NCBI RefSeq assembly: GCF_022808985.1 | Contig: NZ_JAKZFT010000007.1 | Location: 62,001 to 126,000 of the forward strand | Direction: 5' to 3' | DNA from: Geotalea sp. SG265 | GTDB taxonomy: Bacteria > Desulfobacterota > Desulfuromonadia > Geobacterales > Geobacteraceae | Length of the DNA: 64,000 nucleotides | Shown here: piece after piece, positions 47,929 through 57,153 of the stretch | Layout: the number at the start of each line of letters is the position of its first letter | Numbering within the stretch: position 1 is the first letter of the stretch | The notes under the pieces: generated by a model | Told to the model about the DNA's origin: nothing | The model's database searches: none | What the model saw: only the letters and a program-made list of their open reading frames with translations | Program-made: the position numbers and the translations under genes

Positions 47929-48948
47929 CTATTTTTGCGAGAGCCGGTGCACGCACTCAACCATGTGGATGGCGTTTTCCGGCGGCACTGTCGGCAGAAT
48001 GCCATGTCCCAGGTTGAAGATGTGGCCGGGGCGATCAGCATTCTCATCCAGCACCCGCTTTACCTCTTTTTCTATGACCTCCTTCGGTGCAAAGAGGACG
48101 GTGGGATCAAGGTTGCCCTGGACGGCCATGGTCCCGAGGATATCGCGGGCCTTGCCCAGGTTTATGTGCCAGTCGAGCCCCATGACATCGCCACCCGCCT
48201 GCTTGACGATATCGAGCATGGTACCGGCCCCCTTGACGAAATGAATGACCGGCACATTCTGACGATTCAGGCCGTTGATCAGCTTTGTTGTATAGGGGAG
48301 GACGAATTTTTCGTAGTCTGCGGGGGAAAGAACGCCCCCCCAGGTGTCGAAGATCTGGATCGCCTGGGCGCCCGCCTTGATCTGGGCGTTGAGGTACTCC
48401 ATGTCCATCATGGTCACCTTTTCCATGAGGGCGGCATAGACCTCGGGGGCGGCATACATCATCCGCTTCATCATTGCCCAATCCTTGGAGCCCTTCCCTT
48501 CCACCATGTAGCAGGCGAGGGTGAATGGAGCGCCGCCGAAACCTATCAGTGGCACCTTGTTGGCCAGTTCCCGCCGGAGAATCTTGATGGTCTCCAGGAC
48601 ATATGGTACGTCCTGCTCCATTTGGGGAATACGCAGTTTCTCCACGTCGGCCATGGTGCGGATCGGATGTTCGAATACCGGGCCGGGAACAAAGTCCAGG
48701 GCCATGCCCATGGGCTCCACCGGGGTGAGGATATCGGAAAAGAGAATGGCGGCATCGACCCCGAGAACATCCACCGGTTGAATACTCACTTCGGCGGCCA
48801 GCTCCGGAGTCTTGCACAATTCCAGGAAAGTGCACTTGCTGCGCACCCTCATGTAATCGGGCAGGTAACGCCCGGCCTGACGCATGAGCCACACCGGTGT
48901 CCGATCAACGGGCTTGCCCCAGCAGGCATCGAGAAAACGTGTATTCAT
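47929..48948 (-). CDS. hemE: uroporphyrinogen decarboxylase
   Basis: A 339-residue enzyme with the family motifs: PVWLMRQAGRYLPDYM near the N-terminus (arginine-binding of carboxylates), ILFSDILTPVEPMG with the active-site aspartate, F-G-G-A-P-F-T-L-A-C-Y, and the G-L-D-W-H-I-N-L late segment. It converts uroporphyrinogen III to coproporphyrinogen III. GGAGG precedes the ATG. Downstream of a heme-related radical SAM gene in the same direction, separated by a dispersed repeat. Confidence 0.95.
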   Translation of the reverse strand: MNTRFLDACWGKPVDRTPVWLMRQAGRYLPDYMRVRSKCTFLELCKTPELAAEVSIQPVDVLGVDAAILFSDILTPVEPMGMALDFVPGPVFEHPIRTMADVEKLRIPQMEQDVPYVLETIKILRRELANKVPLIGFGGAPFTLACYMVEGKGSKDWAMMKRMMYAAPEVYAALMEKVTMMDMEYLNAQIKAGAQAIQIFDTWGGVLSPADYEKFVLPYTTKLINGLNRQNVPVIHFVKGAGTMLDIVKQAGGDVMGLDWHINLGKARDILGTMAVQGNLDPTVLFAPKEVIEKEVKRVLDENADRPGHIFNLGHGILPTVPPENAIHMVECVHRLSQK

Positions 48949-49010
48949 GTAAGTCCCTCCTCAGGAATGGGTATTGAATTTAGTCTTTAAACTTACCGGC
49001 AGTGGATTTT

Positions 49011-49110
49011 GCGGCAAGCTCGGTGGCGCCAAGGAAGAGCGCGGAGGCGTGGCAGCGCCACGTCGCACAAGCGATGACGCAGGCAACGCCGAGATTGCCC
49101 AAAAGCCGCA
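49011..49110. repeat. dispersed intergenic repeat, copy 2
   Basis: Contains the hairpin CGTGGCAGCGCCACG and blocks (GATGACGCAGGCAACG and following) alignable with 30585-30650. It lies between the radical SAM gene and hemE. Confidence 0.45.
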
Positions 49111-49114
49111 GCCG

Positions 49115-50182
49115 TTACTTCTGCTGAAGGCGTATGGGCACGTAGTTGCAGAACGGTTCCTCTTCCATGTAATCCCCATGCACCGCATCCGCCCTCGCCC
49201 GGCACCCCCCGCAGACGTTGAGATACTCGCACTGGCCGCACTTCCCCTTGTACTCCTTGAAATTGCGCAGGTCCTTGAAGATCGGGGAGTTTTCCCATAT
49301 CTCCCGGAAAGGTGTCTCCTTGACGTTGCCGGCAGTGCGGTGGAAATAGGAGCAGGGCTTGACGTTGCCGAAGCAGTCGATGAGGCAGATGGTCTGGGCG
49401 GCGATGCACCCCTTGCCGCCGCCGGTGGAAAAGGTCAGGCTGCGGCGCTCGAACTTCGCCCCCTCCGCCTTGGCCTTCTGGGGGACAATGCGATAGTAGT
49501 GGGGAGCACAGGTGGGCCGCATGAGGATGTCGTCTTCCATCTTCTCCTGCCGGTAATGCCAGTCCAGGATTTCCTCGTAGTCCTCCTTGGAGATGAGCTC
49601 GTTCATGATCTCCTCGCCGCGGCCGGTGGGGACGATCATGAACATATACCAGGCAGTGGCGCCGAGGGATTTGGCCACCTTGAAGGTATTGGCGATATCA
49701 TGCTGGTTGCGCTTGGTAAAGGATGAATTGATGAGGAACTTCTGGCCATGCTTGCGGAACAGTTCCGCTGCCCTGACGACACCGTCGAAGGCGCCGGGGC
49801 ACTGGCGGAAATTATCATGGACGGCCGCGGTTGAACCGTCCAGGGAGAGGGAGACCATCTTGATCTCCGCCTCTTTCATCTTTTCGCAGATTTCGTCGGT
49901 CACCAGGGCGCCGTTAGTCGCCATGCACATGCGCAGACCGAGCGACGTGCCGTAGCCGGCCAACTCAAAGATATCCTTGCGCATGAGGGGCTCGCCGCCG
50001 GAAAGGACCACAACCGGCTTGGAAAAGTCGGCGATTTCCTTTAACAGCGTCTTTCCTTCCTCGGTGGTAAAGTCCCCCTCGGACGAGGTCAGGTCCGACG
50101 AGCAGCGGCAGTGGACACATTTCAGGTTGCATTTCTGGGTGGTTTCCCAGGCAATCCATTTGGGGATAAATTCTTCGGCCAT
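49115..50182 (-). CDS. radical SAM / SPASM protein, AhbD/NirJ-like
   Basis: A 355-residue protein. Residues 12-30 hold the radical SAM cluster motif C-x3-C-x2-C (CNLKCVHC), and 55-65 the GGEP motif (VLSGGEPLM). The C-terminal SPASM region has several cysteines (C-F-G-N-V-K-P-C, then C-x2-C-x5-C-G-G-C) for additional clusters. This arrangement is that of NirJ/AhbC/AhbD enzymes, which act on propionate side chains of heme or heme d1 precursors in anaerobes. Adjacency to hemE supports a heme role. Which of the family it is, and whether it is a peptide-modifying SPASM protein instead, cannot be settled from sequence alone. Confidence 0.75.
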   Translation of the reverse strand: MAEEFIPKWIAWETTQKCNLKCVHCRCSSDLTSSEGDFTTEEGKTLLKEIADFSKPVVVLSGGEPLMRKDIFELAGYGTSLGLRMCMATNGALVTDEICEKMKEAEIKMVSLSLDGSTAAVHDNFRQCPGAFDGVVRAAELFRKHGQKFLINSSFTKRNQHDIANTFKVAKSLGATAWYMFMIVPTGRGEEIMNELISKEDYEEILDWHYRQEKMEDDILMRPTCAPHYYRIVPQKAKAEGAKFERRSLTFSTGGGKGCIAAQTICLIDCFGNVKPCSYFHRTAGNVKETPFREIWENSPIFKDLRNFKEYKGKCGQCEYLNVCGGCRARADAVHGDYMEEEPFCNYVPIRLQQK

Positions 50183-50281
50183 ACATTCTCCTGAAGAGGG
50201 TCAAGATCGTCGAGCCCTCTGCTTATAAGCACACCGTGTGAATTTACTATGAACGATGGTTAAAACTCAAGAAGATTCGCC

Positions 50282-51037
50282 TTATTCGGACATCTTGCGG
50301 GTAAAGGTAACGGCGGCCACGGCGAAGGTAACGGCGGCGCTTGCCAGCAGAACGACGAGGAAACGCCAGTTAAGGGTGCCGTGCAGCAGGGCCTGCCGCG
50401 CCCCCTCGAAGATGGCGGTGGTGGGAAGCATGCCGATCAGTGGTTGGATGGCTGCGGGATAGGAAGAGAGGGGAAAAAAAATGCCGGCCATGAAAATGAG
50501 CGGCACGATGATTACCGACTCGACCCGGCCGATATTCTCCGGTTTGTCGATGGTGGTGCCGCAGATGGTGCCGAGACAGGAGAAGATCATGGAGCCCAGG
50601 GCAATATAGATGAGGTAGGCGGTCAGATTGGCGTAGTCCATGCGAAAGGGGGTGAGGATGAAGATGACCACCGCCACCGCCATGCCTTTGATCGCCCCTT
50701 GGCAGAAGCCGGAAAAGATCTTGCCGACGACGATGTCGTAGACGGTTATGGGGGTGACCCGGTATTCCTCGATGGTGTGCTGCACCCGGCGGTGGAACCA
50801 CATGCTCCAGGCACTTTCGGTGAAAGCTGCATTGACGGCGGTCATGGAGATGAGCCCCGGAGCGATGAAGAGCGGGTAGGGGATTCCTTCCACATCGGCA
50901 ATATAACCCTTGAGGCCGAAGCCGAAGGCCAGGTAGAGGGTGAGGGGGTAGGCGGTCACGGCAACGAGCTCGGAAAAAATACTCCGGCGCATGACCAGCA
51001 TGTCCCGTCTCCAGATTGACAATCCTCCTCTGAACAT
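50282..51037 (-). CDS. ABC-2 type transporter permease
   Basis: A 251-residue membrane protein with six hydrophobic segments and the NodJ/DrrB-type pattern of ABC-2 permeases (F-G-F-G-L-K-G-Y, F-I-A-P-G-L-I-S-M-T-A, F-M-A-G-I-F-F-P-L-S-S-Y-P). Its start is 9 bp from the stop of the ATPase gene, so the two form an exporter. The cargo is unknown; lipids, polysaccharide or drugs are typical. Confidence 0.9.
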   Translation of the reverse strand: MFRGGLSIWRRDMLVMRRSIFSELVAVTAYPLTLYLAFGFGLKGYIADVEGIPYPLFIAPGLISMTAVNAAFTESAWSMWFHRRVQHTIEEYRVTPITVYDIVVGKIFSGFCQGAIKGMAVAVVIFILTPFRMDYANLTAYLIYIALGSMIFSCLGTICGTTIDKPENIGRVESVIIVPLIFMAGIFFPLSSYPAAIQPLIGMLPTTAIFEGARQALLHGTLNWRFLVVLLASAAVTFAVAAVTFTRKMSE

Positions 51038-51046
51038 CGCCCCCCC

Positions 51047-51976
51047 TTATTCCCGTATGGTGCGCCCCGTCAGCTCCAGAAAGACATCCTCCAGGGTCGG
51101 CTCCTGCAGGCAAATCTTGCGCACGTCGCTGCTCCCCAGGCTGTCCATCAGTGGCTTCAAGCTCTCCTCGCCGGTCAGCACCAGGCGAAAGGCGTTGCCG
51201 CTCCGCTCCAGGGACTCGACAAAGGGGAGGCTGCGAAGGATCTCCTCGTAACGGTCGCTGTGGTTGCGGAATTCCACCTCGTAGATATGTGCCTGGGAAA
51301 GGGCGTCCTTAAGTGCGGAAGCAGTTCCATCCACCAGTGCCTTGCCGTGGTCCATGATCATGATGCGGTCGCAGAAAGTATCCGCCTCGTCCATGTAATG
51401 GGTGGTAAGGAAGATGGTCATGCGGCTGCGCAGGGTCTGGATATGGTCCCAGAGCACACGCCGCGACTGGGGATCGAGCCCGGTGGTCGGCTCGTCCAGG
51501 AAGAGCACCTGGGGGTCGTGGACCAGTGCCCTGGCCACCACCAGGCGCCGTTGCATGCCTCCGGAAAAGGTGTCGGGAAAGTCGCTCTGCCGGTTTGCCA
51601 GCCCGATCAGGTCCAGCAGGCGGTCGATGCGCGGGTTGTAGTGCTGGGGAGACAACCCGTGCATCCGGGCATGAAACACCAGGTTTTCCCGGGCGGTCAG
51701 GTAGCGGTCCAGGTTGTTCTCCTGGGGGACGACGCCGATCAGACGGCGGACCTGTTTTCCGTGAGTGAGGACGCTGTGCCCTTCGATGAAGGCGTCACCG
51801 CTGCTGGGACGCATGAGGGTGGTGAGGATCTTGATCAGGGTCGTTTTACCGGCGCCGTTGGGACCCAGCAGGGCAAAGATGATCCCCCGCTCCACCTGCA
51901 GTGAAAAATCGTCCACGGCAGTGAACGAACCGTAGGTTTTGGTCACGGATTGTAGGGAAACTGCCGGTTCTATCAT
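51047..51976 (-). CDS. ABC-2 type exporter ATP-binding protein
   Basis: A 309-residue ATPase: Walker A GPNGAGKTT near residue 38, Q-loop (GVVPQENNLD), signature TFSGGMQRR near 137, Walker B VLFLDEPTTGLD, H-loop TTHYMDEAD. The C-terminal 70 residues are an accessory domain common in NodI/DrrA-type exporters. It overlaps the upstream hybrid kinase gene by 4 bases, so the transporter is co-expressed with the kinase cluster. Confidence 0.93.
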   Translation of the reverse strand: MIEPAVSLQSVTKTYGSFTAVDDFSLQVERGIIFALLGPNGAGKTTLIKILTTLMRPSSGDAFIEGHSVLTHGKQVRRLIGVVPQENNLDRYLTARENLVFHARMHGLSPQHYNPRIDRLLDLIGLANRQSDFPDTFSGGMQRRLVVARALVHDPQVLFLDEPTTGLDPQSRRVLWDHIQTLRSRMTIFLTTHYMDEADTFCDRIMIMDHGKALVDGTASALKDALSQAHIYEVEFRNHSDRYEEILRSLPFVESLERSGNAFRLVLTGEESLKPLMDSLGSSDVRKICLQEPTLEDVFLELTGRTIRE

Positions 51977-54126
51977 TCGTTGTCCATGGGAAAGAGCAGG
52001 GTGAAGGTGCTGCCGCTCATGTCCTGCCTCTGGCTGACCCAGACGAGCCCGCCGTGGCTGTCCATGACGCCGCGCACGATGGAAAGGCCGAGTCCGGTCC
52101 CCTTCGACATGAAATCGGAGGTGCCGGAAGAATGATAGGCGATATCCCCCACGCCGTAAAATTTTTCGAAGATTCTCACCTGCTCCTCGGCCGGAATACC
52201 AATGCCGTTGTCAATCACGTTGAGACGGTAAAAATGGCTCCCGTTTAGGTTTTTCGGGAACTTGCGGTAGAAGGGGGCAATGGTCCTGGATTGGGAGATG
52301 ATTTCCTTTTTTTCCACGACTTCACCCCGGATCTGAACCTGGCCGCCGTCCGGAGTAAATTTTATCGCATTTTCCAGGAGGTTTCTAACGGCCAGGCTGA
52401 CAAGGCTTTCATCGACAGGAACTTCGTCCTCGCCCCCTTCGAAATTGACGGCGATCTCGCGTCCGGTCAGGGAGAGGCTGAGATTCCCGTAGACCTCCTT
52501 GCAGAGCACCAGCAGGCGGAGGGGCTTTTTGTGGGGTATGATCTCCTTCGCCTCGATGCGGGAGATGGAGAGGAGATTCTCCACCAGGCACCGCAGCTGG
52601 CTGATTCCCTCGTAGACCGAAACCAGGATGTTTTCCTGTTCCGGAGTCATCTGCAGTCCGCTGTATTTGAGCAGGAATTGAACCCCCCCCATTATGGAAG
52701 TAATGGGAGTCTTCAGCTCGTGGGAGGCCATGCCGATGAAGTTGTTCTTGGCCACGTTGAGCCGGTCCAGCTCAATATTGGCTCGTTTCACTTCGAGCAG
52801 GTTCTCCTTAAGGGCCTTGCGGCTCCTTTGCAGCTCCGCAGCCTTTTCCCGCATCTGATCATAGAGGGTATAGTTCTCAATAAGGACTGCCAGCTGATTC
52901 GCTATCAGGGTGAGCAGGAATACCTCCCGGTCCGAATAGGATTTCCTGGCGCTGGAGGCGACCATCATCACCCCGATTACGTCGTTGCCTATTTTGAGCG
53001 GGATGGTGCACCAGGCGGAAATGCCCGCATTGGTGACGGCTCCAGCCATATCCGGCGGTAGGAGCCGTGCCGGCGTCCTGGCCTTGGCAATCCGGCCTTT
53101 GAGCATGCTTTTTACCCAGGGAAGGTCAACAGGGAGGCTCTTCAGTCCCTTTTCCAGCTCCTGGTCCAGTCCGAGAGAGGCGGTCAGCCGCAGTTCTTTA
53201 TTGCGCAAGGTATGAATGGAGGAGAACTCAATGCGCAGCATGTTGTGCAGCTGAAAAAGAAGCTCTTCCATTATTTTTTCCAGGCTTTGCTTGGTGTTCA
53301 ACCTGAAGGCAATGGCATAGAGGGTCAAAAGCTCCCGGTCGATGACCCTTTTTTCCTCCTCCATCCGTTTGCGTTTGGTAATGTCCCTGATGATGAAGAC
53401 AATACCGACCGGTCCGTTTTCCACCATGTTCATGGGATAACTGGCAACGCTGTACCAGCCGGTCAGCAGGGGGAAAACGACATCCTCTTCGGCAGCGGCA
53501 TGAAACTTATGGGGAAAGAGAAAGGCCCGTGAGGTTATGGACTCGTCGCCGTAAAACAATTTGCCGATATTACGGCCGAGAATCGCAGTATAGGTGCAGC
53601 TGAAATAGGAAATGACCCGCCTGTTGCAGCGGATGATCTTACCCTCCGTATCGGTGATGAGGATCAGGTCCGAAACAGCATCAAAGACTGCCTCCCACTG
53701 CATCTTGCCCCTGCGGATATCTTCCTGGGCGGTACGGTGCTTCCGCCGTTCGGCCGCCTCCCGCAGCTCCCGGTCCACAGCAGGGACGAGCCGGGAAAGG
53801 TTGTCCTTCATCAGATAGTCGTGGGCGCCAGATTTCATGGCGGCAATGGCCAGATCCTCGCCGATTTTTCCGGAGACGATGATGAAGGGAAGATCGTGTC
53901 CGCTCTCATGGAGGATTTCGAGAGCGGCAAGGGCGTCAAACTGGGGCATGTTGTAGTCGGAAATGACCAGATCCCACTGTTGTTCAGCAAGGGCGCGACC
54001 CATGTCCGCTGCCGTCTCCACCCTTTGCCACGCCGGTTGGAACCCCCCGGCCTTCAATACCCTGAGCAACAGCAGCACATCTTCTTCCGAATCCTCCACC
54101 ATGAGGATTCTCACAGGTCGTGTCAT
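51973..54126 (-). CDS. receiver-PAS-GAF-histidine kinase hybrid
   Basis: A 717-residue soluble protein. Receiver about residues 5-125 with D57 (ISDYNMP); PAS domain about 145-270 ending in I-R-D-I-T-K-R; GAF domain about 285-430; coiled linker; HisKA about 475-545 with H in GMASHELKTPI; ATPase domain 585-717 with N box (NLLENAIKF), G1 (DNGIGI) and G2 (GTGLGLSIV). It has no output domain. It overlaps both neighbours by 4 bases and so is part of one translationally coupled unit with the exporter and the next kinase. Confidence 0.9.
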   Translation of the reverse strand: MTRPVRILMVEDSEEDVLLLLRVLKAGGFQPAWQRVETAADMGRALAEQQWDLVISDYNMPQFDALAALEILHESGHDLPFIIVSGKIGEDLAIAAMKSGAHDYLMKDNLSRLVPAVDRELREAAERRKHRTAQEDIRRGKMQWEAVFDAVSDLILITDTEGKIIRCNRRVISYFSCTYTAILGRNIGKLFYGDESITSRAFLFPHKFHAAAEEDVVFPLLTGWYSVASYPMNMVENGPVGIVFIIRDITKRKRMEEEKRVIDRELLTLYAIAFRLNTKQSLEKIMEELLFQLHNMLRIEFSSIHTLRNKELRLTASLGLDQELEKGLKSLPVDLPWVKSMLKGRIAKARTPARLLPPDMAGAVTNAGISAWCTIPLKIGNDVIGVMMVASSARKSYSDREVFLLTLIANQLAVLIENYTLYDQMREKAAELQRSRKALKENLLEVKRANIELDRLNVAKNNFIGMASHELKTPITSIMGGVQFLLKYSGLQMTPEQENILVSVYEGISQLRCLVENLLSISRIEAKEIIPHKKPLRLLVLCKEVYGNLSLSLTGREIAVNFEGGEDEVPVDESLVSLAVRNLLENAIKFTPDGGQVQIRGEVVEKKEIISQSRTIAPFYRKFPKNLNGSHFYRLNVIDNGIGIPAEEQVRIFEKFYGVGDIAYHSSGTSDFMSKGTGLGLSIVRGVMDSHGGLVWVSQRQDMSGSTFTLLFPMDNE

Positions 54127-55583
54127 TTGCCCACCCCGGACAGTGTAAAATAAAAAGTTGCGCCCGCCTCGGGAGCGCTTTCGGCCCAGATTCTGCCCCC
54201 ATGCCTGGCAACGATTCTCTTTACCGTGGCCAGACCGACCCCGGTGCCCTCGAACTCTTCAGCCCGGTGCAACCGCTGAAAGGGAACAAAGAGCTTGTCG
54301 GCATACTGCATATTGAAGCCGGCGCCGTTATCCCGCACATAGTAGACCTCTTCCCCCTTATCCCGGTAGCTGCCGAATTCTATGGCAGCGTCATCCTTCC
54401 TGGCCGTGTACTTCCAGGCATTGTCCAGGAGATTTTCCAGAGCAACCCGAAGTAGCCGGGGGTCACAAGTGGCGGTGACATTGTCCGCCACCTGCCACGT
54501 CACAGTGCGGTCCGGCTGGCTCTGCTCCAGGTCGAGCAGAATGAGGGTCGCGATCCTGCTCAGATCGGTCGTCTGCCGGTTCAGTTCCGACCGATTGACC
54601 CGGGACAACTCCAGCAGGTCGTCGATGAGCTGGGACATGCGCTGACTGGCCTTTTTCAGACGCAGCAGGTGGCCTCGCCCCTCTTCATCGAGCCGGTCCT
54701 GGTAGTCCTCCAAAAGCACCTGGCTGAAACCCTCGATGTGGCGGAGAGGTGCCCTGAGGTCGTGGGAGACGGAGTAACTGAAGGACTCCAGTTCCTTGTT
54801 GGCCTCCTCCAGTTGGGCGGTCCGTTCCAGGACCCGCTGCTCCAGCTCCGCATTTAGCATGCGGTACCGTTCTTCAGAGTCAACGAGCGCTTGTTCCGCT
54901 TCCTTCCCCCTCGTTATGTCGAACATGACGCCCCGCAGTTTCACAGGCCGGCCATTCTCGGTAATCACGGTAACAACGTCACGCAACCAGAGATATCTGC
55001 CGTCAGCGCCCCGGAACCGATAAACAAGCTCGTGATTCTCCCCCCTTTCCGTTGCCGAGAGGCAGGCGGAGCGCGCCAGATTACGGTCTTCGGGGTGAAT
55101 ATGCTTTTCCCAGAAGGTATTGGTTTTCAACCAATCCCCCACCGGGTAACCGAGCAGCGTTTCCGACCTCTTGCTGACGAAGGTGAAATAGAAAGAGCTG
55201 AAATCGATCTCCCAGACGATTCCATCAATGGAATCCACCAGCTCCACATAGAGCTGTCTTGAAGCCCGCAGCTCCGCTTCGGTCTTTTGTTGTTCGCGTA
55301 TCTGCCGGCGGAGTTCTTCCTCTGTCGCTGCCAATTCCCGGTTACGCTGCTTAACGGCAGTTTCGGAGTGAATGAGCAGAAGCATATTGCGCTTGACGAG
55401 CAGATAGAGCATCAAGCCGGTGGCCGCCACAAAGAGCCATCCCTTGTAAATGGAAACAACTTTTACGGTGCCGACATCATCTACCAGGTAGGCGAGAAGT
55501 TCATCGGAGAAAAAAATCCAGGTAGCCCCCACCAGGATGTAGATAACCGTGATCTTCAACGACATGACGAAAGCACGTTCCAT
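54123..55583 (-). CDS. membrane-anchored PAS histidine kinase
   Basis: A 486-residue protein with a short two-span N-terminal anchor (about residues 8-25 and 45-63), a PAS domain about 110-235 with an F-x-G-x-D-G-R-Y-L-W-L-R PAC motif, a coiled linker, a HisKA of the bacteriophytochrome-type (ESFSYSVSHDLRAPLRHIEG, phospho-accepting H) and an ATPase domain with N box (NLLDNAWKY), G1 (DNGAGF, the second glycine followed by F) and G2 (GTGVGLATV). It likely feeds the following receiver-containing kinases. Confidence 0.9.
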   Translation of the reverse strand: MERAFVMSLKITVIYILVGATWIFFSDELLAYLVDDVGTVKVVSIYKGWLFVAATGLMLYLLVKRNMLLLIHSETAVKQRNRELAATEEELRRQIREQQKTEAELRASRQLYVELVDSIDGIVWEIDFSSFYFTFVSKRSETLLGYPVGDWLKTNTFWEKHIHPEDRNLARSACLSATERGENHELVYRFRGADGRYLWLRDVVTVITENGRPVKLRGVMFDITRGKEAEQALVDSEERYRMLNAELEQRVLERTAQLEEANKELESFSYSVSHDLRAPLRHIEGFSQVLLEDYQDRLDEEGRGHLLRLKKASQRMSQLIDDLLELSRVNRSELNRQTTDLSRIATLILLDLEQSQPDRTVTWQVADNVTATCDPRLLRVALENLLDNAWKYTARKDDAAIEFGSYRDKGEEVYYVRDNGAGFNMQYADKLFVPFQRLHRAEEFEGTGVGLATVKRIVARHGGRIWAESAPEAGATFYFTLSGVGK

Positions 55584-55605
55584 ATGCCTCTCGCTTTTCG
55601 GTTAA

Positions 55606-57153
55606 TTATGCATTCTCTGCCCCATCTGATTCCATAATAGCCGGAAAGAGCATGATAAACCTGCTTCCCTTGCCGACCTCGCTCTCTGCCCAGATATAAC
55701 CATGGTGGACGTCCATTACCTTTCTGCAAAAGGTGAGGCCAAGGCCGGTGCCGCTGCTTTTTCCCTGACGGCGGTTCCTCGCCTGAACGAACCGGTCGAA
55801 GATATCCTCCAGGGAATCTGCTGCTATCCCTTCCCCCGTATCCCTGACGGTGATCTGCACCATCGGCTTGTCCAGGGAGGTCTTTTCACCCCCGTATCGC
55901 GCGGGTATCCTCTCCCTCAATGTTTCCGGATCGTTGACTGCCGCGATGGATATCTCGATCTCTCCCCCTTCCGGCGTGAACTTGAGGGCGTTCGAGATGA
56001 GGTTTCCCAGAAGACGGGAAAAGGTGGCCCGATCGGCGGAAATGAGCGGCAGCTGTTCAGGGATGGTGGCGAAGAGTTTAAGCTGCGCCCTTCTGGCAAC
56101 GGTGAGAAACCGGGTCATGGTCCGTCTGATGAGCTGGGCCGGCATCTCCTCGTTGAAATGCATGAGCATCTTTCCCGCTTCGAATTTGTGCACCCCCAGC
56201 AGGGTGTCGATCATTTCGACCATCTCGGCGCAGCTTTCCATGGATGATTCCAGGTATTCCCGCTGTTCCTCGTTTACCGGCCCCAGTCGCCCCTCCCGCA
56301 CCAGATCGACAGAGCCGACAACGGCAGTGATTGGAGCCTTGAGATCGTGGGATAGCATGCTGACGAAGTCTTCTTTTTCCTGTTCCAGCGCCTTCAGGGC
56401 TGAAATATCCCGGATGATCTCGACGCTGCCGGTCAGCTGGCCGGAGGCATTGAGCAGCGGCGAAGCACTGGAAGAAACGGGAATCCGGGCGGTATCGGCG
56501 AGAATGGTGTAGTACACGTCAAGACATGGTCGGCCGGTCTTCAGCACCATGCGGCTGGGAATGGCATCGACATCGATATCGGCACGCAGCGCTTTCTCGA
56601 CCGGCATCCCCAGCAGCTGGTTCCGGCTCAGGCCCAGCACCTGCTCAGCCTTGAGATTGACCGTACTGATCCGCCCCTCTGGATCGACCGCCAGCAGCAG
56701 GTCTGCCATCCCCTGCAATACAGCTTCCATTTTCTGCCGTTCTTCATCGAGCTGTTGCTGCAGCCTGATGTTGTCGGTCTTCGCCTTGTTCAGCTGAATA
56801 GCCCGCTCCACCTTCTGCAGCACGTCTTCGGTGGAGAAGGGCTTGGCGATATAATCCAGCGCCCCGTTCTTCATGGCTTCCACGGCAATGTCCTCGCTGC
56901 CGTGTGCCGTCATCATCACCACCGCCACCTCCGGGTGGAGGTGCTGAACCCGCTCCAGCATCTGCAGTCCGTCGATGCGCGGCATCTTGATGTCAAGCAG
57001 CACCAGGGAGAACTTTTCACGGGCAATAGCAGCGAGCCCTTCAACACCGTCCCTGGCAATAACTGTCCTGTAGCCGGCATCCTCCAGCTGCAGTTTGAGA
57101 ATGAGCGCTATGTCCGGCTCGTCGTCAACAATAAGGATCTTTTTATTTGCCAT
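55606..57153 (-). CDS. receiver-PAS-histidine kinase hybrid
   Basis: A 515-residue protein from the ATG at 57153 (GAGGAAA upstream), overlapping the preceding kinase gene by 11 bp. Receiver residues 4-118 with D54 (VLLDIKMP) and K104; PAS about 140-250; HisKA with H in SMLSHDLKAPITAV; ATPase domain with N box (NLISNALKF), G1 (DTGEGI) and G2 (GTGLGLTFC). The receiver is close to NtrC/CheY-type receivers (VDDEPDI). It is the third of four consecutive sensor kinases on this strand. Confidence 0.9.
   Translation of the reverse strand: MANKKILIVDDEPDIALILKLQLEDAGYRTVIARDGVEGLAAIAREKFSLVLLDIKMPRIDGLQMLERVQHLHPEVAVVMMTAHGSEDIAVEAMKNGALDYIAKPFSTEDVLQKVERAIQLNKAKTDNIRLQQQLDEERQKMEAVLQGMADLLLAVDPEGRISTVNLKAEQVLGLSRNQLLGMPVEKALRADIDVDAIPSRMVLKTGRPCLDVYYTILADTARIPVSSSASPLLNASGQLTGSVEIIRDISALKALEQEKEDFVSMLSHDLKAPITAVVGSVDLVREGRLGPVNEEQREYLESSMESCAEMVEMIDTLLGVHKFEAGKMLMHFNEEMPAQLIRRTMTRFLTVARRAQLKLFATIPEQLPLISADRATFSRLLGNLISNALKFTPEGGEIEISIAAVNDPETLRERIPARYGGEKTSLDKPMVQITVRDTGEGIAADSLEDIFDRFVQARNRRQGKSSGTGLGLTFCRKVMDVHHGYIWAESEVGKGSRFIMLFPAIMESDGAENA

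Noticed and set aside
47647-48990. A 447-codon rightward frame over hemE
   Set aside because: Antisense shadow of hemE and of the small secreted gene; no domain recognised.
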